Source: Monoplex corrugatus
Taxonomy: Eukaryota > Mollusca > Gastropoda > Littorinimorpha > Ranellidae
Reading direction: 5' to 3'
Length of the DNA stretch: 35,000 nucleotides
Assembly (NCBI GenBank): GCA_030674185.1
Contig: JAPXFY010000022.1
Coordinates: 36,586,540-36,621,539, forward strand
A model generated the notes under the pieces. That model worked only from the letters and a program-made list of their open reading frames with translations. It had not been told where the DNA came from and did not search any database. This document shows positions 22,987 to 34,657 of the stretch, piece after piece. The position numbers and the translations under genes were made by a program. Positions within the stretch are counted from its first letter, which is position 1, and each line of letters starts with the position of its first letter.

Positions 22987-23590
22987 TGATTACCGTGACT
23001 CTAGTCTGTCGCTATTTACTCCAGCCCTTTACTTTTGCTTTCTATTTCTATTGTATTCAAAGGTTTTATTGATCCTTTTCATTTTCTGAGAGTAGCATGG
23101 TGTCGTCTGCGTAACGAATGTTCTTTACAATTTTTTCTCCAACCTTTATCCCAGGGTATTCTTCTAGGTTTCTCATGATGGTTTCGTTGTAAAGTGAAAA
23201 CAAATCTGGCAACAAAACACAACACTGCCCAACCCCTCTTTTGATATTTTGGAAAGAGCTTATATCGTTTTCTATTCTCATTGCAGCTTTTTGTTCCCAA
23301 TACATATTTCTGATTATTTGTAGATCTTTTCCATCATTACCGAGTTTTTCTAGTTGGTTGATCAATTCGTCATGTCTTACCCGATCGAAAGCCTTGGTAT
23401 AATCAACAAAGTATAACTATAAATCCTTATTCAACTCGATTGACCTCTCTAATAGTTCTTAGGATGTATATGGCATTGATAGTTCATATTTCCCTTCCAC
23501 AAATCCACACTGTTCTTCTGCTATTTCTCATTTGATTCTGTTCTTTGTCCTCATCAGGATTATTTTTAATAGGATTTTTGTTACATGACT

Positions 23591-23831
23591 CATCAGGCTG
23601 ATTGTGCGATGGAGTTCACATTCATTCTGTAGCCCCTGTTTTCTTTGGAAGTACAATGAAAATTGATTTTGACATATCTTTGGAGAATTTTCAGGTGTCA
23701 TAAATTTCATTCATCAGGCTGATTGTGCGATGGAGTTCGCATTCATTCTGTAGCCCTGTTTTCTTTGGAAGTACAATGAAAATTGATTTTGACATATCTT
23801 TGGAGAATTTTCAGGTGTCATAAATTTCATT
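23591..23831 (-). repeat. ~120-bp tandem duplication inside RTE copy
   Basis: 23591-23711 is repeated at 23712-23831 (121 and 120 bp). Few differences are visible: CACATT versus CGCATT, and CCCCTG versus CCCTG. It duplicates the LPKKTG-ELHR segment of the RT. The homologous RTE fragment at 2881-3447 has only one copy, so the duplication arose within this insertion. Confidence 0.93.
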
Positions 23832-24289
23832 TAGGAGGACTGTTATTTTTTCAATACCGAAATCTTCTAGGGCCTCAATCATTTCTGTAGTAATATTGTC
23901 TGGTCCTGGGGCTTTTCCCGGTTTCATCTTATTCAATGCTGTTGTAACTTCATCTTTAATTGTGGGGGTCCTCCAACGTTCTTTTTCATAATGTATTCTT
24001 TGTTTCTGTCGTCGTTAATAAAAAGGTCTTTAATGTACTCTACCCGTCTATCTAATATTTTGTCTTTTTCCGTGATAAGCGTACCATCTTTCTATTTTAA
24101 GCAACCAGCTGATGTGCAATTTCTTCAATGTTTCTGTACATATTTGAGGATCTCTTTTGTGTCGGTCTTCTATATCCATTTTAGTGCGCTTTATACTAGT
24201 TGTTTTATTAATTCTGTCTGCTTTCTTTTTCCACACAAACGCGAATATTAAATATTAAACTTATTTTCTGAAAATGCCTCGATCGTTTG

Positions 24290-27200
24290 AGAACTAATTA
24301 TAAGTTAATGTGTGATGTTCTAAATATGTGATGTTTGTTGTAAACGTGTCATGTTCTAAATGTGTCACGTTCTAATGTAGTATGCTTCATATGTGTCATA
24401 TTCTAAATGTGTGATGTTGTAAATGTGTGATTTTCTGAATGTTTGATGATCTAAATGTGTCATGTTCTAAACGTGTCATGTTCTAAATGTGTCATGTTCC
24501 AAATGTGTCATATTGTAAATGTGTGACAGTAGTTCTGATTAATGTGTGACAGTCTAAGTATCTGATGTAAATGTGTGACAGTCTAAGTATCTGATGTAAA
24601 TGTGTGACAGTCTAAGTATCTGATGTAAATGTGTGACAGTCTAAGTATCTGATGTAAATGTGTGACAGTCTAAGTATCTGATGTAAATGTGTGACAGTCT
24701 AAGTATCTGATGTAATGTGTGACAGTCTAAGTATCTGATGTTTGAATGTGTGATGCTTTGCATGTTTGAAATGAGTGATATTCTAAATATGTTCTAGATA
24801 TGGGATGTTCTATATGTGTGATGTTCTGAATGTATGATGTTCTAAATATGTAAAATGTATGATGATCTGAATGTGTGATTGTGTTTGACATGTTGTGCTT
24901 TATATGTGTGATGCTCTAAATGTGTGTTGTTCTAAACGTATGTGATATTCTGAATATGTGATGTCCTGAATGTGTGGTGTTCTGAATGTGTGGTGTTCTG
25001 AATGTGTGGTGTTCTATATGTATATGCACAAAATGTGTGATGCACTAAATGTATGTGTGATGTTCTGAATATGTGATGTTCTGAATATGTGATGTTCTGA
25101 ATGTGTGGTGTTCTGAATGTGTGGTGTTCTTAATGTGTGGTGTTCTATATGTATGTACACAAAATGCGTGATGCTCTAAATGTGTGTTGTTCTAAACGTA
25201 TGTGTGATCTTCTGAATGTGTGGTGTTCTGAATGTGTGGTGTTCTATATGTATATACACAAAATGCATGATGTTCTATATGTGTGATGTTCTAAATGTGT
25301 AAGATGTGTGTTGTTCTAAATGTGTAATATTTTAATTGTGTTAAATGGGTGCTGCTCTAAGTGTGTGATGTTGTTAACGTGTGATGTTCTCAATGTGTGA
25401 ATTGTTAACGTGTGATGTTCTCCATGTGTGATGTTAACGTGTGATGTTCTCTATGTGTGAATTGTTAACGTGTGATGTTCTCAATGTGTGAATTATTAAC
25501 GTGTGATGTTCTCAATGTGTGAATTGTTAACGTGTGATGTTCTCAATGTGTGAATTATTAACGTGTGATGTTCTCAATGTGTGAATTATTAAGGTGTGAT
25601 GTTCTCCATGTGTGATGTTAACGTGTGATGTTCTCAATGTGTGAATTGTTAACGTGTGATGTTCTCAATGTGTGAATTGTTAACGTGTGATGTTCTCAAT
25701 GTGTGAATTGTTAAGTGAATGTTCTCAATGTGTGAATTGTTAACGTGTGATGTTCTCATGTGTGATTGTTAACGTGTGATGTTCTCAATGTGTGAGATTT
25801 ACGTGTTGTTGTTATCTCAATGTGTGAATGTTAACGTGTGATGTTCTCATGTGTGAATGTTAACTGTGATGTTCTCAATGTGTGAATTGTTAACGTGTGA
25901 TGTTTCTCAATGTGTGAATTGTTAAACGTGTGATGTTCTCAATGTGTGATTGTTAACGTGTGATTTACATGTGTGATTGTTAACTGTATGTTCTCAATGT
26001 GTGTTGTTAACGTGGATGTTTCAATGTGTGAATTTCGTGTGATGTTCTCTGATTGTTAACGTGTGATGTTTCAATGGTGAATTTAAGTGTGATGTTCTCA
26101 ATGTGTGATTTTAAGGTGTGTTCTAATGTGTGAATTGTTATATGTCCAATGTGTGATTTAATGTTGTTGATGTTTCTAATGTGTGAATTTAGTGTGTGTT
26201 CTCAATGTGTGGTTTAATGTGTGTTTATGTGTGTGTTTATGTGATGTTCCAATGTGATGCTAATGTGTGTGTTCTAAATGTGGAATTTACGTGTGTGTGT
26301 TCTAATGTGTGATTTAAGTGTGATGTTCTAATGTGTGTTAATGTAAAGTGTGTGTTCTAATGTGTGATTGTTAACTTGTGTTTCAATGGTTTAAGTGTTG
26401 TTAATGTGATGTTTCATGTGTGAATGTTAACGTGTGATGTTCTCATGTGTGATGTTAAGTGTGATGTTCTCAATGTGTGAATTGTTAACGTGTGATGTTC
26501 TCAATGTGTGAATTGTTAACGTGTGATGTTCTCAATGTGTGAATTGTTAACGTGTGATGTTCTCATGTGTGAATTTTAACGTGTGATGTTCTCAATGTGT
26601 GAATTTAAGTGGATGTTCTCATGTGTGATGTTAACGTGTGATGTTCTCATGTGTGAATTGTTAACGTGTGATGTTCTCAATGTGTGAATTGTTAACGTGT
26701 GATGTTATGTGAGTGTCTCAATGTGTGAATTGTTAACGTGTGATGTTCTCAATGTGTGAATGTTAACGTGTGATGTTCCAATGTGTGAATTGTTAACGTG
26801 TGATGTTCCATATGTGGTATTGTTAACGTGTGATGTTCTCATGTGTGATTTAAGTTTGTTGTGATGTTATGTGATTTAATGTGATGTTATGTGTGAATTG
26901 TTAACGTGTGATGTTCTCAATGTGTGATTGTTACTGTGTGTTATGTCGTGATGTTCTCATGTGTGATATTAACGTGTGATGTTCTCAATGTGTGAATTGT
27001 TAACGTGTGATGTTCTCAATGTGTGAATTGTTAACGTGTGATGTTCTCAATGTGTGAATTGTTGACGTGTGATGTTCTCAATGTGTGAATTTTAACGTGT
27101 GATGTTCTCCATGTGTGATGTTAACGTGTGATGTTCTCAATGTGTGAATTGTTAATGTGTGATGTTCTCCATGTGTGATTGTTAACGTGTGATGTTCTCA

Positions 27201-29368
27201 TGTGTGATGTGTTAACGTGTGATGTTCTCAATGTGTGAATTGTTAATGTGTGATGTTCTCCATGTGTGATGTTAACTGTGATGTTCTCAATGTGTGAATT
27301 GTTAACGTGTGATGTTCTCAATGTGTGAATTGTTAATGTGTGATGTTCTCCATGTGTGATGTTAACGTGTGATGTTCTCAATGTGTGAATTGTTAAGTGT
27401 GATGTTCTCCAAAGTGTGATGTTAAGTGTGTGATGTTCTCAATGTGTGATGTTTTAACGTGTGATGTTGTCAATGTGTGAATTGTTACAGTGTGATGTGT
27501 TCTCATGTGTGATGTTAACGTGTGATGTTCTCAATGTGTGAATTGTTAAAGTGTGATGTTCTCATGTGTGAATTGTTGACGTGTGATGTTCTCAATGTGT
27601 GAATTTTTATAACATGTGATGTTTCTCTAATGTGTGAATTGTTAACGTGTGATGTTCTCATGTGTGATGTTAACGTGTGATGTTCTCATGTGTGATGTTA
27701 ACGTGTGATGTTCTCCATGTGTGAATTTAACGTGTGATGTTCTCCATGTGTGATGTTAACGTGTGATGTTCTCCATGTTAGGTGATAGTTAACGTGTGAT
27801 GTTCTCAATGTGTGAATTGTTAACGTGTGATGTTCTCAATGTGTGAATTGTTAACGTGTGATGTTCTCAATGTGTGAATTGTTAATGTGTGATGTTCTCC
27901 ATGTGTGATGTTAACGTGTGATGTTCTCAATGTGTGAATTGTTAACGTGTGATGTTCTCCATGTGTGATGTTAACGTGTGATGTTCTCAATGTGTGAATT
28001 GTTAACGTGTGATGTTCTCAATGTGTGAATTATTAACATGTGATGTTTTCAATGTGTGAATTGTTAACGTGTGATGTTCTCAATGTGTGATGTTAACGTG
28101 TGATGTTCTCAATGTGTGAATTGTTAACATGTGATGTTCTCCATGTGTGAATTATTAACGTGTGATGTTCTCAATGTGTGATGTTGTTAACGTGTGATGT
28201 TCTTAACGTATGATGTTGTTAACGTGTGATGTTCTCAATGTGTGATGTTGTTAACGTGTGATGTTCTCAATGTGTGATGTTGTTAACGTGTGATGTTCTC
28301 GATGTGTGATGTTGTTAACGTGGGATGTTCTCAATGTGTGATGTTTGTTAACGTGTGATGTTCTCAATGTGTGATGTTGTTAACGTGTGATGTTCTCGAT
28401 GTGTGATGTTCTTAACGTGTGATGTTGTTAACGTGTGATGTTCTTAACGTGTGATGTTCTTAACGTGTGATGTTCTCAATGTGTGATGTTGTTAACGTGT
28501 GATGTTCTCAATGTGTGATGTTGTTAACGTGTGATGTTCTCAAGGTGTGATGTTTTTAACGTGTGATGTTCTCAAGGTGTGATGTTGTTAACGTGTGATG
28601 TTCTTAACGTGTGAAGTTCTCAATGTGTGATGCTGTTAACGTGTGAAGTTCTCAATGTGTGATGTTGTTAACGTGTGATGTTCTCAATGTATGATGTTGT
28701 TAACGTGTGATGTTCTCAAGGTGTGATGTTGTTAACGTGTGATGTTCTCAATGTGTGATGTTGTTAACGTGTGATGTTCTTAACGTGTGAAGTTCTCAAT
28801 GTGTGATGTTGTTAACGTGTGATGTTCTCAATGTATGATGTTCTTAACGTGTGATGTTCTCAATGTATGATGTTTATAACGTGTGATGTTCTCAATGTGT
28901 GATGTTGTTAACGTGTGATGTTCTTAACGTGTGATGTTGTTAACGTGTGATGTTCTTAACGTGTGATGTTGTTAACGTGTGATGTTGTTAACATGTGTTG
29001 TTGTTAACGTGTGATGTTCTAACGTGTGATGTTCTCAGTGTGTGATGTTGTTAACGTGTGATGCTCTTAACGTGTGATGTTCTCAATGTGTGATGTTGTT
29101 AACGTGTGATGTTGTTAACGTGTGATGTTCTTAACGTGTGATATTCTCAATGTGTGATGTTCTCAATGTGTGATGTTGTTAACGTGTGATGTTGTTAACG
29201 TGTGATGTTCTCAATGTGTGATGTTGTTAACGTGTGATGTTCTCAATGTGTGATGTTGTTAACGTGTGATGTTCTCGATGTGTGATGTTCTTAACGTGTG
29301 ATGTTCTTAACGTGTGATGTTCTCAATGTGTGATGTTCTTAACGTGTGATGTTCTCGATGTGTGATTC
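24290..29368 (+). repeat. SatC: 16-bp monomer/31-32-bp dimer array, ~5.1 kb
   Basis: Basic 16-bp word GTGATGTTCTNAATGT. Three zones: 24290-25370 has diverged 16-mers with AAATGT, GAATGT and TATATGT endings. From 25370 to about 28150 the dimer GTGATGTTCTCAATGT + GTGAATTGTTAACGT (31 bp) prevails. From 28150 to 29368 the dimer is 32 bp (second half GTGATGTTGTTAACGT), mixed with single 16-mers ending CTTAACGT. The plus strand is T- and G-rich and very poor in C. Units at 25700-26990 are badly degraded by small deletions. Roughly 160 dimers. Confidence 0.96.
24522..24745 (+). repeat. 29-bp sub-array inside SatC
   Basis: About seven near-identical copies of GTGTGACAGTCTAAG followed by TATCTGATGTAAAT (29 bp). 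One copy lacks an A at about 24715. The homogeneity contrasts with the diverged 16-mers around it, indicating a recent local amplification. Confidence 0.93.
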
Positions 29369-29384
29369 CGTGCTGTGCATGTCA

Positions 29385-29690
29385 CATCTTTGTCAGGCCA
29401 GAGTTTGCTGCCTCCTGCTGTGTAGAAGGCTGTAGGTTCTGGTGGCAAGTTTTCCCCCCTTGCATTAAAGATCGCTTGTAGGATCTCTTGAAGCACTTGA
29501 TTGTCTCCATGTGTACCTTCCTTGGGTTAATGCTACCTTGCGTGAGCTCACGACATGTTTCACTGTCTGTTTGCTCTCGCAGAGCGGACAAGCAGGGTTA
29601 TCTGATTTCCCCAATTTCACCAGATTAAGTCGAGGACAGGATGAAACTGATTCTGGGACGAGCCATATGCCACAGGCCATTTCAATTTAG
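29385..29690 (-). pseudogene. R2-like LINE C-terminal remnant
   Basis: Minus-strand scrap with a CCHC-like zinc knuckle in NLVKLGKSDNPACPLCESK followed by TVKHVVS, then VALTQGRYTWRQ. This is the C-terminal pattern of R2-like/NeSL-type LINE proteins (N-L-x-x-W/G, C-x2-C, H, C-x-x-A-L-x-QGR-x-TWRHD). After a frameshift, GGKTCHQNLQPSTQQEA may represent the following degraded linker. No RT lies upstream: above 29700 the sequence changes to (TA)n and then the (CAAA)n tract. The fragment abuts the end of SatC at about 29370. It may belong to the same family as the RT scrap at 5915-6195. Confidence 0.7.
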
Positions 29691-29716
29691 ACTTAAAAAT
29701 GATAATAATTTGAGTA

Positions 29717-29729
29717 TATATATATATGG
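29717..29729. repeat. Short (TA)n tract
   Basis: TATATATATATA, a small simple repeat in the AT-rich spacer between the R2-like scrap and the (CAAA)n tract. Confidence 0.85.
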
Positions 29730-29813
29730 CTCCAAATCTTGACAATTCGAATCAAAGCGTACCCACGTACTAGACATATGCAGATCAACTTTCAACACTC
29801 AAGCCATCCCCCC

Positions 29814-29890
29814 AAAAACAAACAAACAAACAAACAAACAAACAAACAAACAAACAAACAAACAAACCAAACAAACAAACAACAACCAAC
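29814..29890. repeat. (CAAA)n tract, possible tail of L2/CR1 LINE
   Basis: About 16 AAAC units with one AAACC interruption. On the minus strand it is (TTTG)n and lies about 50 bp downstream of the last L2/CR1 sequence, so it may be that element's simple-repeat tail. This is position-based inference. Confidence 0.85.
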
Positions 29891-29929
29891 CACCTACACA
29901 TCCACAGATTGATGAAAAGATGCAGTTGC

Positions 29930-31570
29930 AGAATTCATTATTGAGAAATGAGGTGAGTTTCTAAATTGGATTTATTCCTGGCAGATGGTCTCGAAACAGC
30001 AAAACAACACTGGCCGACAGTTGATAGTTTAAATGTATGAACCTGAAGCTGAGCGCAAGGTGCGACTTGTATAAATATTAATGTTGTCACAAAGGTATGA
30101 TGGAGCAGACAGATGGATAGATTTGTAGAACAAAGTGTCCAGCTCATATTCAGTTCTGTTCAAAGAATGTAGAGAGCGAAGGAGAGGACAGACGTGATTG
30201 AACTTTTTCTTTCCGAGGACAAGACGAGCAGCTGAGTTGTGTATGCGTTGCAGACAAATGAGAGAAGAAGCAGGTAGTCCAGAAAGGAGAGCATTGCAGT
30301 AATCAAGACGAGACAAAATAAGAGATGACACAAGCTTAGATGCAGTCTCAGTTGAAAGATATCTTCGAATATAACCAATGCACCGAATCTGACGGAAGCA
30401 CGATTGGCAGGTCTGCGTTATAAACTTCTGCACAGAAAGAGTATTGTCCAAGGTCACACTCAGGTTCTTGACAGAATCAGAAAGAAGGATCATGTTGTCA
30501 CCTAGCTTGATGATATTCAGTGTAATAGAGGCAAGTTTGTTTCGGTGCTTACGAGCATGGCTTCAGTTTTATTACCATTTAACTATAGTGCATTTTGTGT
30601 CATCCACTTCTGGATATCAATGTAGCGGCTGGATGCTTCTGAGATAAGGCAAGTGATATTTACAGGGATGGTGTTATTCAGCAGTTGTGATGTGAGTCAT
30701 CTGCGTATAAATAATGTTTCACGTCATGCTGGTTGATGATGTTGGTTAGAGGTGAGGTATAAAGAGCTAATAGGACAGGCCCAGACACAGAACCCCGAGG
30801 AACTCCGCAAAAAAAACCAACAGGCTCAGACTGACTTCCGTTGATGAGAACTAATTGAAAGCAATCAGCAAAATCGGAGGAGAGCCAAGAAAGAACAGTA
30901 CCGTGAATTCCAAAAGTTTGTTCAAGACGAAAGAGAAGGATGGAGTGGTCAGTGATATCAAAGGCAGAAGACAAATCGAGAAATGTTAAGAGAGAAATTT
31001 TGCCAGCATCAGAAGCAAGAAGTTCACTGACTATGTGAACAAGAGCTCTTTCAGTACTGTGGTTTGCTCGATAGGCAGACTGATAAAGATGGTGGAGATG
31101 ATTTAAGTACATATCCTCATTCAAATATTTTAGTACCACATTTTCATGGGGCTTGAAGACACGTGGGAGATTTGATGCAGATCTATAGTTTTTCAGATCA
31201 CTGGGATCGAAGTTAGTTTTCTTGGGAAGTGTTTGGATGAGAGCAATTTTGAAAGCAGAAGGTAGGATTTCTCAGATCAAAGAAGAACTGACAATGGAAG
31301 TAATTGATGAAAGAAGTTGCTGGTAAATTTGTGAAAAGAGAGAGGCTGGAATGAGGTAAAGTTGGCAAGATTTGAAACATTTTCTTTCAGATCATTTAGA
31401 TCTAAGTCTCAGATACTGGATGGAGAGAGAGATGAGAGGAGAACCAGTAAATGGAAGATATGGAAGTATTGGGTGGAAGGGAGTTGAGTCAAATTTGGTA
31501 TGCAAATTAGAAATCTTGGCGGAGAAAAATGTGGAAAAGGCAGAAGGGAGATCATCTGGACTGATATTTT
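29930..31570 (-). pseudogene. L2/CR1-type LINE, 5'-truncated
   Basis: Minus-strand CR1/L2-type RT. In element order: FSTFFSAKISNLHTKFDS (about 31530), AFKIALIQTLPKKTNFDPSD and LKNYRSASNL, then YQSAYRANHSTERALV. Motif A is FLDLSSAFDITDHS, motif B GVPRGSVSGPVLLALY, and catalytic YADD lies at 30696-30707. After a frameshift come KWMTQNAL, LNGNKTEAML and SVKNLSVTLD, and then the thumb/C-terminal part (RRYLSTETASKLVSSLILSR, LDYCNALLSGLP, QRIHNSAARLVL, PSYLCDNINIY). Two open stretches of 153 and 154 codons remain (30678-31139, 30029-30493). Frameshifts and the missing endonuclease make it inactive. The order and wording of motifs are those of vertebrate and invertebrate L2/CR1 elements. Confidence 0.92.
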
Positions 31571-31704
31571 ACATAACACAGATACAAGCACAACCACAGT
31601 ACCACATCCACCATCAGCATCATTTTCCCCACCACCGCTGCAACCATCACAACCCCTAGTACCAGCGCAAATCGACTGAACAAGCCCTGACGGAAGCATT
31701 GTGG
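31571..31704. other. Spacer with CATC/CACC-rich sequence
   Basis: Short C/A-rich stretch (CCACCATCAGCATCATT-like) between the 5' truncation of the L2/CR1 LINE and the first SatD unit. No gene. Confidence 0.6.
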
Positions 31705-34300
31705 TCTTACAAGATTGTACATCCTAATTAACACCTGGTCTTACAAGACTGTACGACCTAACACCTGGTCTTACAAGATTGTACGCCCTGACGAACATCT
31801 GGCCTTACAAGATTGTGCGTCCTGACGAACACCTGGTCTTACAAGATTGTACGTCCTGACTGACAGCTGGTCTTACAAGACTGTACGTCCTGACGAACAC
31901 CTGGTATAACAAGATTGTACGTCCTGACTGACACCACATCTTACAAGACTGTACGTCCTGACTAACACCACATCTTACAAGAGTGTACGTCCTGACTAAC
32001 ACCACATCTTACAAGACCGTACATCCTGACTAACACCACATCTTATAAGACCGTACGTCCTGACTAACACCACATCTTACAAGACCCTACATCCTGACTA
32101 ACACCACATCTTACAAGACTGTACATCCTGACTAACACCACATCTTACAAGACTGTACATCCTGACTAACACAACATCTTACAAGACCGTACATCCTGAC
32201 TAACACCACATCTTACAAGACCGTACGGCCAAACACCACATCTTACAAGACCGTAATCCTGACTAACACCACATCTTACAAGACCGTATGGCCTAACACC
32301 ACATCTTACAAGACCGTACGTCCTGACTAACACCACATCTTACAAGACGTATGGTCTAACACCACATCTTACAAGACCATAGGTCCTGACTAACACCACA
32401 TCTTACAAGATCGTACGTCCTGACTAACACCACATCTGACAAGACCATAGGTCCTGACTAACACCACATCTTACCAGACCGTAGGTCCTGACTAACACCA
32501 CATCTTACAAGACTGTACGTCCTGACTAACACCACATCTTACAAGACTGTACGTCCTGACTAACACCACATCTTACAAGACCATACGTCCTGACTAACAT
32601 CACATCTTACCAGACTGTACGTCCTGACTAACACCACATCTTACAATACCCTACGTCCTGACTAATACCACATCTTACAAGAACTGTACGTCCTGACTAA
32701 CACCACATCTTACAAGACTGTACGTCCTGACTAACACCACATCTTACAAGAACTGTACGTCCTGACTGACACCACATCTTACAAGACTGTACGTCCTGAC
32801 TAACACCACATCTTACAAGACCGTACGTCCTGACTAACACCACATCTTACAAGAACTGTACGTCCTGACTAACACCACATCTTACAAGAACTGTACGTCT
32901 TGACTAACACCACATCTTACAAGACTGTACGTCCTGACTAACACCGTATCTTACAAGACCATAGATCCTGATTAACATCACATCTTACCAGACTGTACGT
33001 CCTGACTAACACCATATCTTACAAGACTGTACGTCCTGACTAACACCACATCTTACAAGACTGTACGTCCTGACTAACACCATATCTTACAAGACCGTAG
33101 GTCCTGATTAACATCACATCTTACCAGACTGTACGTCCTGACTAACACCATATCTTACAAGACTGTACGTCCTGACTAACACCATATCTTACAAGACTGT
33201 ACGTCCTGACTAACACCATATCTTACAAGACTGTACGTCCTGACTAAACCCCACATCTTACAAGACCGTACGGCCTAACACCACATCTTACAAGACTGTA
33301 AGTCCTGACTAACACCACATCTTACAAGACCGTACGTCCTGAGTAACACCACATCTTACCAGACTGTACGTCCTGACTAACACCACATCTTACCAGACTG
33401 TACGTCCTGACTAACACCACATCTTACCAGACTGTACGTCTTGACTAACACCATATCTTACAAGACCGTATGTCCTGACTAAACACCACATCTTACAAGA
33501 CCGTACATCCTGACTAACACCACATCTTACAAGACCGTACGTCCTGACTAACACCACATCTTACAAGACCCTACGTCCTGACTAACATCACATTTTACCA
33601 GACTGTACGTCCTGACTAACATCACATCTTACAAGACCGTAGGTCCTGACTAACATCACATCTTACAAGACTGTACATCCTGACTAACATCACATCTTAC
33701 AAGACTATACGTTCTGACTAACATCACATCTTACAAGACTGTACGTCCTGACTAACATCACATCTTACAAGACCATAGGTCCTGACTAACATCACATCTT
33801 ACAAGACTGTACGTCCTGACTAACACCACATCTTACAAGACCGTACGTCCTGACTAACATCACATCTTACAAGACTGTACGTCCTGACTAACACCACATC
33901 TTACAAGACCGTACGTCCTGACTAACACCACATCTTACCAGACTGTACGTCCTGACTAACACCACATCTTACGAGAACTGTACGTCCTGACTAACACCAT
34001 ATCTTACGAGAACTGTACGTCCTGACTAACACCACATCTTACGAGAACTGTACGTCCTAACACCTGGTGTTACAAAAACTGTACGTCCTGACTAACACCA
34101 CATCTTACCAGACTGTACGTCCTGACTGACACCACATCTTACGAGAACTGTACGTCCTGACTAACACCACATCTTACAAGACCCTACGTCCTAACACCAT
34201 ATCTTACAAGAACTGTACGCCCTAACACCTGGTGTTCCAAGACTGTATATCCTAACACCTGGTGTTCCAAGACTGTATATCCTGACTAACATCACGTCTG
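31705..34300 (+). repeat. SatD: 34-bp minisatellite array, ~2.6 kb
   Basis: About 76 units with consensus CTTACAAGACTGTACGT followed by CCTGACTAACACCACAT (34 bp, exact at 32521 and 32555). The left edge (31705-31915) and right edge (about 34190-34290) share the variant ACCTGGTCTTAC/ACCTGGTGTT instead of ACCACATCTT. Interior units differ mostly at ACTGT/ACCGT/ACCAT and CACAT/CATAT/ATCACAT. The plus strand is A/C-rich, opposite to SatA and SatC. No gene inside; a short minus frame at 31805-32005 is an artefact of the repeat. Confidence 0.97.
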
Positions 34301-34499
34301 TTAAAAACTGTATCTGTACACCGCCAGTCCACCCAGTGTCTGCTTGGGCTGCCAGTCTTGGTGATGCTGTCTTTTAACGTCAGTTTTTTAAAATACATAT
34401 ATATTTGACCTCTGTACTGATATCATACATATCATGTTCTGCTGAGATCGACCTGAAGCCAGCGATGCGAAGCGAGTGTGTAGTCTCTGTGGTGTGTTA
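34301..34499. other. Short spacer, no recognised feature
   Basis: Single-copy sequence between SatD and the terminal (GT)n tract. It contains CTTTTAACGTC, which resembles the LINE 3' terminal region at 247-257, but the match is too short to assign. Confidence 0.5.
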
Positions 34500-34501
34500 T
34501 G

Positions 34502-34551
<50 letters not shown>

Positions 34552-34614
34552 TGTGTGTGTGTGTGCGTGTGCGTGCGTGTGTGTGTTTGTACGTGTGTGT
34601 GTACGTGTGTGTGT

Positions 34615-34657
<43 letters not shown>

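Larger units (their letters stand above)
22286..24250 (-). pseudogene. RTE-type LINE, 5'-truncated, (GAT)n tail
   Basis: Minus-strand RTE element running from the endonuclease-RT linker (about 24240) to its 3' end. In element order it shows KRTKMDIEDRHKRDPQ, DRNKEY, GPPQ and LPKKTGLQNECELHRTISLM (present twice because of a local duplication). These are followed by EEQCGFVEGK, motif A VDYTKAFDRVRHDELINQ (about 23350-23405), ERP-like KRGVGQCCVLLPDLF and catalytic YADD (23102-23113). The C-terminus carries the typical YGCEAWTVN, EATEMWFLRRMLRVLWTANK and GRPREKILAELA. It ends in GATGATGATGATG, the short GAT-type tail known for RTE elements. Frameshifts, stops and a T-rich insertion make it inactive. 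No endonuclease domain remains. Confidence 0.9.

Noticed and set aside
11556..34300. CRISPR array
   Set aside because: Units are contiguous without unique spacers, no cas genes are present, and the context is clearly eukaryotic.
34370..34400. LINE 3' end resembling the element at 238-510 (CTTTTAACGTC)
   Set aside because: Only about 11 bases match and no hairpin or coding sequence accompanies them.
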